This document shows, in pieces, positions 57,318-64,000 of a stretch of 64,000 nt of DNA. The stretch lies in contig CM026432.1 of assembly GCA_014871385.1 (NCBI GenBank), forward strand, positions 823,194 through 887,193, written 5' to 3'. The DNA is from Ceratodon purpureus (Eukaryota; Streptophyta; Bryopsida; Pseudoditrichales; Ditrichaceae). Below the pieces are notes generated by a model. The model made no database searches. It worked only from the letters and a program-made list of their open reading frames with translations, and was not told the DNA's origin. The stretch's first letter is position 1. Every line of letters begins with the position of its first letter. A program made the position numbers and the translations under genes.

Positions 57318-57584
57318 CTATTGGTTTGATTCCAAAATTTCAAGGCCTGTGTCCCTGACCTGAAGGGTTTCATCCACACGGTATTCACAGGCTTCGAGAG
57401 GGCGAGTAGCCATAGTTCGAGCGGGTGCATGTCCCTTTGGATTCAAGAGCTCAGCTAGCAATGGTAACTGGGGATCGTCGATGGAGACGAAAGTTTCAAC
57501 AGCCAGTCCTTCCGTGAATACACCATACGCCCCAGCTCCATCCTCCAACGCCCCGGACCATGTGAATCTCGGCCCTGGTTCGAT
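57318..57584 (-). pseudogene. Protein-like open frame without start codon
   Basis: The minus strand is open for 89 codons between two stops and reads as plausible protein (FTWSGALEDGAGAYGVFTEG, VETFVSIDDPQLPLLAELLN, RPLEACEYRVDETLQVRDTG). It has no ATG near its beginning. It may be a single exon, a gene fragment or a decayed copy. I do not recognise the family. It lies antisense to the sequence just upstream of the DUF3445 gene. Confidence 0.35.
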
Positions 57585-57671
57585 CTAATCGCCCTTACTA
57601 CCCTTTGGCCATGAATTGCATTCTCAACTCAAGTAGATAAAGATTGTAGGTGCAATACAGTGTCATTACAG

Positions 57672-59109
57672 GTTGTTGAGGTCATGGTTGGCGTTTCAGG
57701 GACGTACGAGTACTTGCCACTGAAAATACCCTTCAGAATGACAATGGGCATCGAGCCCCTGGAAATGGAAGATTGGGTTGAGATCGACGTTTTCTACGAC
57801 GAAGAAATGACCCTGCGACGGGAGATTCTTGAAACTCGTAAAGAAGTGGCCATCGTCAGCCGACCGGAGGCTGCTGACGCGAACTGGGAAGTTTTGGAGA
57901 TGCTGGCCGAGTTTCTGCCTCAGCGCTTTCCATCTCGCTTCCGACGAGAGGGCAGCATGTTGTTCGACCTCACCATCGGAGACACCTACGACATCAACGA
58001 CAAGTCACTTGATCCACTTGAGGTTATAGCTCGTCTCATTCAGGTGCGTCCATGGCCGTCTCAAATTCAGTGTCAAGTTCCATCAGATCTAGCCGAGGAA
58101 ATTCTAAACACCCAATGCAAGACAGGATTAGCACAGTAGTATAGTACTGGTCCTCCTGGCATTAGCTTGCAGACAAGTCTGGAGTCCATGGTTCTGTGAC
58201 GAATGGGGTTGTTAGCTGCCCGGCTCATAGAGCGGTGAATTTGCAGGAAGACGTGTGTGTGATGATGAAGGTAGACGGCAAATTGAGGCTGGTTTCGGGT
58301 GCAGTTCTGTTTCCGCAGCGGTGGCACTTGCTTGAGAAGATGGGGATGGACATGCGATCCATTCACCTGCCAGTTCCTTTGTACGCAGACGTGATTGGGT
58401 CGGCAGTGGATCATTTCATGAACCGCTTGAAAGTGGACAAACCTGTGTGGCGTGCTAATTGGGCAATTGTCGACGATCCGACTCTGTTTCAACCTTTGAA
58501 CGAGGTATGGACTTTCCAGATTAGACGCGGATTTAGTTTCCCAGGCATGGTACTAGACGGTTCTGCTTGTTAGAAGATTGCTGTCTCTCTATTAGCTCCT
58601 CACTTTCTTCGCTGGACGCTCGTATGTAGGAGGATATCTATGCTGCTTTGCAAGGCAACGTCAAGAACAACTTCGACTTCCAAAACCACAATGGGGATGT
58701 GGGCTCTCGTCTGTACACGCGGTGTGAGCGGGAGACGTTGGTGCGACTACCAAGGTAATCTACCAAGAGTCTGTTCCCACATTCTTCCATTAAAGCAGTG
58801 CACAAAGAATATGCACCTGTTTTGCGAACTGTATGTATATCCTGTGTGTTGCTCCCTCTCCATTCATTCTTCACCAGGATGATCCGGTAACAGGGTGTGG
58901 GTGCATGCAGGTCAGGGGCTATTCTCTTCACCATTCGAACGTACATCAGACCACTGACAGTGTTTGAGTCGCGACCTGAGCTCGCAAAGCAGATGGTGCG
59001 AGCCATGCAGAGTCTACCGGACTCGATCGCCAAGTACAAGACTATGGCCGGCTTTTATGATGTTGCACTCGAATATCTCCAACGATGTGCTGCCCAAAGC
59101 ACTGGTTGA
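57672..59109 (+). CDS. DUF3445 / heme-dependent oxidative N-demethylase-like protein
   Basis: Four exons: 57672-58043, 58247-58504, 58630-58754, 58911-59109, joined in phase by GT-AG introns to a TGA at 59107. The protein contains PFRMTMGIEPLEMEDWVEID, DANWEVLEMLAEFLPQRFPSRF, VSGAVLFPQRWHLLEKMG, the VWRANWAI block and VGSRLYTRCERETLVRLPRS with FTIRTYIRPL. This order matches the HODM_asu-like family (DUF3445, PF11927), whose characterised bacterial member is a heme-containing amine demethylase subunit; plant function is unknown. Conserved His in the second exon (RWH) is a candidate active-site residue by family analogy. The first exon begins at a strong acceptor (cattacag), so an upstream exon is possible; otherwise ATG 57684 is the start. 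Confidence 0.85.
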
Positions 59110-59521
59110 AATAGGCAGTCTCCTTGTTTATACTGTATATGATGATTCTAGGGTTCCCTTTTCTAATTATATATTGGCCTTGAGACAGTCTCTTTGTTGA
59201 GCTAAAATTAAAGATAATTTTTTCTACATTTGCTTCTACATTTCACTTTTTTCTTTTACTTTATTTTGTTCTGATATTTTACTTTACAAAGGTCTTTACT
59301 TTACTTTTGTTTTGACTATAAAATAAGGTCTTTGTATATGTCATTATCTATATTTTCTAAAATAAACCTAGTATACAAAAGTCTTAGTGATAATATAATA
59401 TTCAGTTTGATATTATTTATTTGTTCATCAATTTGTTATATTTTTTGTTTGGTAATAGGGTGAATGTTCATTGAAAAGTTACAATACTTTTTCTTCTAAA
59501 ATTCTAAGGTTATTTAGAAAG

Positions 59522-60127
59522 ATGGATTTTCAACAAATCAAAAGGTGGTGGAGAAGCTGTGTTTGTATACCTTCAGATACAACTGAAAAAAATATTCAAG
59601 ATTACCAAAAGTCCTTGAGAACTTATAAGAATGATCCAACGGATGAAAACTATCAGATTGCTTCTAATAAAATTCATGAAACTTATTCAAAAAGCCCAGC
59701 TTTTGTAAAGTATATGACAGAATTTAATCGAATTATGCAAACATATGTAAATAGTCCAATTTACAAGATGTATGACAAAGAATATGAGAAGCTTTGGAAA
59801 ACTTATATAAAAAGTCCAATTTACAAGATATATAATACAGCATATGAGAAGCTCTGGGACGTTTATTCAAAGAAAGAATTGTCACCAGAACAATTTAAGA
59901 CAATTCGTTCTCAACTGCAAGAAATCAAAATTAATGATCAAGCTTACAAGGAATTTCAAGCATCTTCTTGCAAACTCTCTGAAATTAGGAGGAGAGATCG
60001 AGCTTATAAAGAATATGAATTAGCCTCACATAATCTCGTAGAAATGAAAATGAAGGATCCTGGTTATCTAGCCTTCCAAACAGCTCTAAATGAACTAGAT
60101 AAAATAAAGGAGTTGGATTCTAACTAG
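59522..60127 (+). CDS. 20-residue-repeat protein 2, unknown function
   Basis: A 201-residue paralog of the protein at 50037-50687. Both start M-x-F-Q-x-x-K-R-W-W and share the phrase KIHETYSKSP / RIHETYSKSP, followed by 20-residue units such as SPIYKMYDKEYEKLWKTYIK and DQAYKEFQASSCKLSEI. The two are diverged in sequence (clearly below 70% identity by eye) but co-linear, with a small length difference after the KRWW segment. About 80 bp upstream are also related. As with copy 1, an RPB8 gene follows in the opposite orientation, so gene pair and order were duplicated together. Function unknown; no signal peptide or membrane span. Confidence 0.75.
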   Translation: MDFQQIKRWWRSCVCIPSDTTEKNIQDYQKSLRTYKNDPTDENYQIASNKIHETYSKSPAFVKYMTEFNRIMQTYVNSPIYKMYDKEYEKLWKTYIKSPIYKIYNTAYEKLWDVYSKKELSPEQFKTIRSQLQEIKINDQAYKEFQASSCKLSEIRRRDRAYKEYELASHNLVEMKMKDPGYLAFQTALNELDKIKELDSN

Positions 60128-60876
60128 TCATTTGAAATGCTTCCAGCGTGATAAACAGTAGGCAGACAACAATACCTTAGAAACGCAGGGTACACATTCC
60201 TGTGTTATACATTGTATACTGTAAGAAAATCGATCAATCTTTATGCTGTATAGAAATTCAGGGGTTCCCTGGCCTATTTATGAAAATCACAGAGTCTCTT
60301 GTTCTCAGTGTTTTGCATTTCTTGAGCCAGATCATTCTTCTCCAGAAACCTAGCGAACCGCAGGAAAGAAAGAAAGAGAGTTCCATTCGCTCATCCACTC
60401 ACGTAGACATTCAAGCTCATCACTCATCGTCTGGACAAACATCGTCTACGAAGGCCTAAATAGCTGCCACAAGCTATGGAAGACTACATGTAAAGGAAAA
60501 CTCCGAAAACCATCCTCCAGCACCATCAACACATACCCACTTCTGTCTCAAAATTGATCGTCACTGCACAGTCATTCATGCTCGCCACGAGCAATATCGC
60601 ACCAACTGCCAAAACCAAACGTTCGCCCCATGCGTTTCCTGCTCTAGTGCCAAGGCATAGCTACCGATTGCTTGCACAAAACCCTAAACACACTACCTCG
60701 CATACACCGCTGTACAAAGAAACCTCATCTTGCACATCACCCCAGACTCGAGAGCATACTAGTCCACCTCTTCGTCCGAGACCCCGACCAGGGCAGCTCG
60801 TCGCAGCTCTCCAGTCCTTCAAAATTGAATCCTCGCCAACCAGGGCTCCCAAACCCTAAAACCCCACCACCTCCCA

Positions 60877-61317
60877 TCACACCTTTCGCATCAGCAGGTA
60901 CACGCGCTGATCCATCGCCAGGTTGTTCAGGTTGTTCGGGTCGCCCTTCAGGCACATCAGCAGCCCGCCGAACGAGACGTAGCTCTCCACCTTCGCCGGG
61001 CCCTTCGTGTCCAGGTCCGTGTACTTGTACACCTTCCCATACATCACATACTCGTACTTGTCCGCCAGCGACTTGCGCCGGCTCTGGTCGAACGTGCCGT
61101 CGTCCAGGGTGCCGTCCAGGCTCAGCGTCGACGCCAGCGCCAGCGTGAACTTCTCCCCGACGTGCATCGGGTAGATGTCGATGTTCACGTCCAGCAGCAC
61201 GTCCATGTCGAACTGCTCGCTGTGCGCCACGATCCGCGACACCTTGTCGAACTTCTTGCCATCGGGGTCGAGCTGCGTGATGCTGAAGATGTCCTCGAAC
61301 AGCACCGTGTCCGCCAT
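60877..61317 (-). CDS. RPB8: RNA polymerase I/II/III subunit RPABC3 (RPB8), copy 2
   Basis: Encodes the same 146 residues as copy 1; the differences I see in the coding region are silent (for example CCC/CCG before the Met of YPMHVGE). ATG at 61315-61317, stop at 60877-60879. Intronless and GC3-rich. Its 5' flank differs most from copy 1: a four-unit minisatellite replaces a single unit, so regulation may differ. Confidence 0.95.
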   Translation of the reverse strand: MADTVLFEDIFSITQLDPDGKKFDKVSRIVAHSEQFDMDVLLDVNIDIYPMHVGEKFTLALASTLSLDGTLDDGTFDQSRRKSLADKYEYVMYGKVYKYTDLDTKGPAKVESYVSFGGLLMCLKGDPNNLNNLAMDQRVYLLMRKV

Positions 61318-61443
61318 GGCGTGACGCAGCAGAGTTGGGCAGCGCCTCAAGAGCCTGCGAACGCGAGGCAAAGCAGAGTGTGTCTGTATGTGTGTCTACA
61401 CCCCAACCTTCACACACACACGTTCTGCCAGCGTTCTCTTCAC

Positions 61444-61535
61444 GGTCTAACGGCGTTCCCTTCCTTGGTCTGACGGCGTTCCCCCCTCCATTCTAACGGC
61501 GTTCCTCTCTCCGGTCAGACGGCGTTCCCTGCGTG
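61444..61535 (-). repeat. 22-24-bp minisatellite in RPB8 copy 2 promoter
   Basis: Four units of the type ggtct[a/g]acggcgttccc begin at 61444, 61467, 61491 and 61513. The matching place upstream of copy 1 has one unit (ggtctgatggcgttccc, about 55218). It lies about 130 bp upstream of the RPB8 start codon, in probable promoter or 5' UTR. Confidence 0.8.
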
Positions 61536-61572
61536 TTGAGAGTTGTTCTCGATGGGCCTTGGAAGCCACTGG

Positions 61573-61945
61573 GGGTAAGTTACTCCATCATGAGTGCAGG
61601 TGCACTAGTAGAATCTGTGTAGTTCTCTAGGTAATGTTTTCACGCAAAAGGCACTGGATATCGACCTCTCCAGCGGAATGGAAACTTGCACCGCAGTGGG
61701 CCCCTCGGTTTTTCATGCCCGCTACGGACAGAATAGCGAGACAGCTTTCTCGCTTACCACTTCGGAGATTTATGGCGATTTACCCTGACGTTGGAGTTAC
61801 TCCTGCCCGCACAGAAGACATCATCTCGGTCAGGGGTCGGGACGGTCACTTGCGGATTTCAGATGGTGACCTCAAAATATCAACCGTGACCACACGATAG
61901 GTTGGCGCCCGACCCTCGGATGTAGGTCACATTTGTATTTGTCAT
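61573..61945. other. Spacer right of RPB8 block
   Basis: No recognised gene. An 88-codon plus-strand frame at 61634-61900 begins at ATG but has no family resemblance or splice support. Confidence 0.35.
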
Positions 61946-62185
61946 CGTTGGATCTTTTTCCCATCATCCACTCGATGTTTTCTTTTTTGACCACACGATG
62001 TTTACAATCCCAGCCGTCGAATTCAAAGATTATGAACCGCTAGATGTAACCGCTGACCTTCGTTGGATCTTTTTTCCATCATCCACTCGATTTTTTCTTT
62101 TTTGACCACACGATGTTTACAATCCCAACCGTCCAATTTGAAGATTATCAACCGCTAGATGTAACCGCTGACGTTCGTTGGATGA
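61946..62185. repeat. 115-bp tandem repeat
   Basis: The phrase cgttggat starts at 61946, 62061 and 62176, an exact 115-bp period. Two full copies share ttgaccacacgatgtttaca and aaccgctagatgtaaccgct; the third breaks off after about ten bases. Confidence 0.88.
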
Positions 62186-62941
62186 ATTCCGCCACCACCG
62201 TTCGATGCTTGCTTTCCTAACCGTCGGATCGTTCTGGCGCGGGTTTACATATTGCAATCTCAGCCGACTGTTGGAGTCGACGTCAGCCGTCCGATTCCGC
62301 AGAATGCATGCGAATTTTTGTGCAGAAATGACGCGAATACTATCTACACGCACTGCATCCCGAAACTTTTGCTGAAAATCCGGAAAGAGGAACATATAGC
62401 GGCATCCAAATCTGTCGCGTAGTATCTCCTATCCTGTCGACACGTGGTCGTCGTACGCGAATCTTATCCTAGCAGAGTCGGTGTAGGTGATTCTAATGCG
62501 GCGATATTTCGAGAATTCAGTTTTGTCTAGCGTTCCGTTTTGCGGATAGTATACGATGTGCCACTCGAGCGGGAGGTTTTGTAGCGTAGCGCTTGTGAGC
62601 ACACACTGTGAAATTTGAAGAGGGTGTGTGAATTAACCTGGATGACGGGGATTACTGACGACAGCCAAGATGAGACATGAGATGATGCCAAACGACACTT
62701 CAAGTAGTCTTTTATTCCCGACATGCAATTGAGATCGTACATTCAATTTACACATCTCCGATCCGAATCATGGAGTATCTGCAAGGAAGGGGCGATTGCT
62801 TACCTCCACTAGATGTAGATGTGGTAACCCCCTTCTACCTCTAATGTCAATCAGACAACCTGGTAGCCCCTCCATACAATCCGGACACGGTGAAGTGGAC
62901 AAGCATTCGAACGCCACCATTTGTAACGGGACAGAACTGCT
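62186..62941. other. Spacer, nothing recognised
   Basis: Unusual motif content (repeated ccgtccgat / cgttggat-like words), but no supported gene or RNA. It probably holds the 3' UTR of the minus-strand gene to its right. Confidence 0.35.
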
Positions 62942-63954
62942 CTATGCAATTTCCAATAGGTAGTCCGTGTTCCACATTACCCACGTCGCGTTCTCGCTGC
63001 TTGTTTCCAGCGCGTCCTCGAGCACCCGCACATGTCCCTGCTTTCCTGCGTACATCGGAGCAACGCCCTGTAGGAACACGTCTTGCACAAGCACCCACTG
63101 CATGCCTGGTTCGCATGGCCTGTCACGAGGGAGTTTGGACTTCTGAATCTTATAGTGTGCCCCTGCCCGTCCTCTCGCCACAGCTCGTCCGTAGTGTTCT
63201 GGATGCAAAACCCAAACGTCTTTGTGCATCCTCACTGGGTCCTGCACGACGTTGTACGAGTAAGTTTCGCAATGAGTGTCAACCTTCACCCAGTATGTGG
63301 GCAATTTGTGAGATGTATAGTGAACATTCCATCTCGCTTGATCAATCGTATGCTCAGTGTTCAGAGTTCATATGATGGGTGGAGCGAACATTACCTGCCC
63401 ACTCCTAGGAGCCAAGGTCTGTGTTGGATCGCTTTCCGCGAGACGCCTCGGTCGTCTCTTCTGCCTCGACATCTTCTGCGACAGTTCTGTCAGCGCCTGC
63501 TCTACTTCCCGGTCTTCGTCCACGCTATGTCCAGTGGTGTCTGCCGCATTCACGTCGTTCACTTTCTGACGCCTCTTCCTCATGTTCCCCGCTCCTGGCC
63601 CGCCAATGTCTGCAACTCTCGCATTTGATATTCCATCAACGGGCCCTGTCCAGACACACCGCCACCCCCTTAGCATGGATCAGAACTATACTGTCAACCG
63701 GATGTTCTGTTAGTTCAGAATATGGTGAGGTCGGAATTCGGTTCTGCGTATCACTTACCGTCTAAAATGTTTTCGGCGACGTTTCGCTCCATCTGCACAT
63801 TGTCATGAACAGAATTTCCCGGCGTTGGTGGGTCGCGTACGACCTCGGCGATGTACTCTACATCCATTCCACCTGCTGCAGTTCCGACTACGAGATCGGA
63901 AAACCGCACGGTATCCGATTCGATGAGTGCGTCCACTGTTGGAAGCGGCGGGGT
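62942..63954 (-). CDS. Unrecognised spliced gene, 3' part
   Basis: Three minus-strand exons: 63759-63954 (after a ttttgcag acceptor, ending DG before gtaagt), 63395-63645 (in phase, GPVDGISNARVADI; basic stretch MSRQKRRPRRLAES; donor gtaatg), and a last exon from about 63330 to a TAG at 62942 (LPTYWVKVDTHCETYSYNVV, GMQWVLVQDVFLQG, WVMWNTDYLLEIA). The exon 2-3 junction is not resolved in phase. At least one more exon probably lies beyond 64000. I recognise no domain; the basic motif could be a nuclear localisation signal. It may be a host gene or part of a DNA transposon protein set. Confidence 0.5.
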
Positions 63955-64000
63955 CTGCAAAAGAGTCAGTACGTTAGATTCACCTATATCGGACTCCGGC

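Larger units (their letters stand above)
60310..61572 (-). repeat. RPB8 segmental duplication, copy 2
   Basis: Partner of 54027-55281, offset 6,284 bp across the coding region. Only about 180 bp separate it from the upstream repeat-protein gene. At copy 1 the same gap is 3.3 kb and is filled with MITEs. Confidence 0.9.

Noticed and set aside
1-64000. CRISPR arrays, bacterial operons or rRNA genes
   Set aside because: No regularly spaced identical short repeats, no rRNA-like sequence, and gene structure is eukaryotic throughout.

Overview
The window is nuclear plant DNA, most likely from a bryophyte (moss-like). It carries spliced plant genes with GT-AG introns, a SIP-type aquaporin, a phi-class GST fragment with the 49-nt middle exon, and a plastid-targeted dehydrogenase. 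It also has several intronless GC3-rich genes in AT-rich intergenic DNA full of transposon debris. Clade placement is inference; no species is assigned.

Layout. 1-3442: AT-rich spacer, possibly with the last exon of an upstream gene. 3443-7346: a 3,904-bp block holding an intronless nuclear poly(A) polymerase gene (+). 38686-42589 is the same block inverted, so the PAP gene is present twice, in opposite orientation, about 31 kb apart. 7347-10509: spacer with a MITE. 10510-13952 and 23914-27356: a 3,443-bp direct duplication (unit U, without detected indels) carrying a LINE endonuclease remnant and a tRNA-derived SINE. Between the two U copies lies a 9.96-kb autonomous Helitron (13953-23913). 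It carries captured host exons, including GST, and a giant Rep/helicase/protease reading frame broken by one TAG. 27357-36500: gene-free AT-rich DNA with TTAA-flanked MITEs, some nested.

The gene-rich half follows: SIP aquaporin (+), PAP copy 2 (-), COMMD4 (+, sharing an upstream region with PAP), and an 11-exon plastid SDR (-). Next comes a tandem arrangement in which a 20-residue-repeat protein gene of unknown function (+) and an RPB8 gene (-) each occur twice (50.0-55.3 kb and 59.4-61.6 kb), around a DUF3445/HODM-type oxidase gene (+). The right edge holds tandem repeats and part of an unrecognised spliced gene (-).

How the parts relate. PAP (3'-end formation), RPB8 (shared subunit of RNA polymerases I/II/III) and COMMD4 are housekeeping genes; there is no sign of an operon-like pathway. 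The striking feature is structural: three separate recent duplications of long segments, each tied to repeats or transposons. The best candidates for something new are the U-Helitron-U architecture, the Helitron polyprotein (DUF6570 + HUH Rep + PIF1 helicase + Ulp1-like protease), and the 20-residue-repeat protein family.
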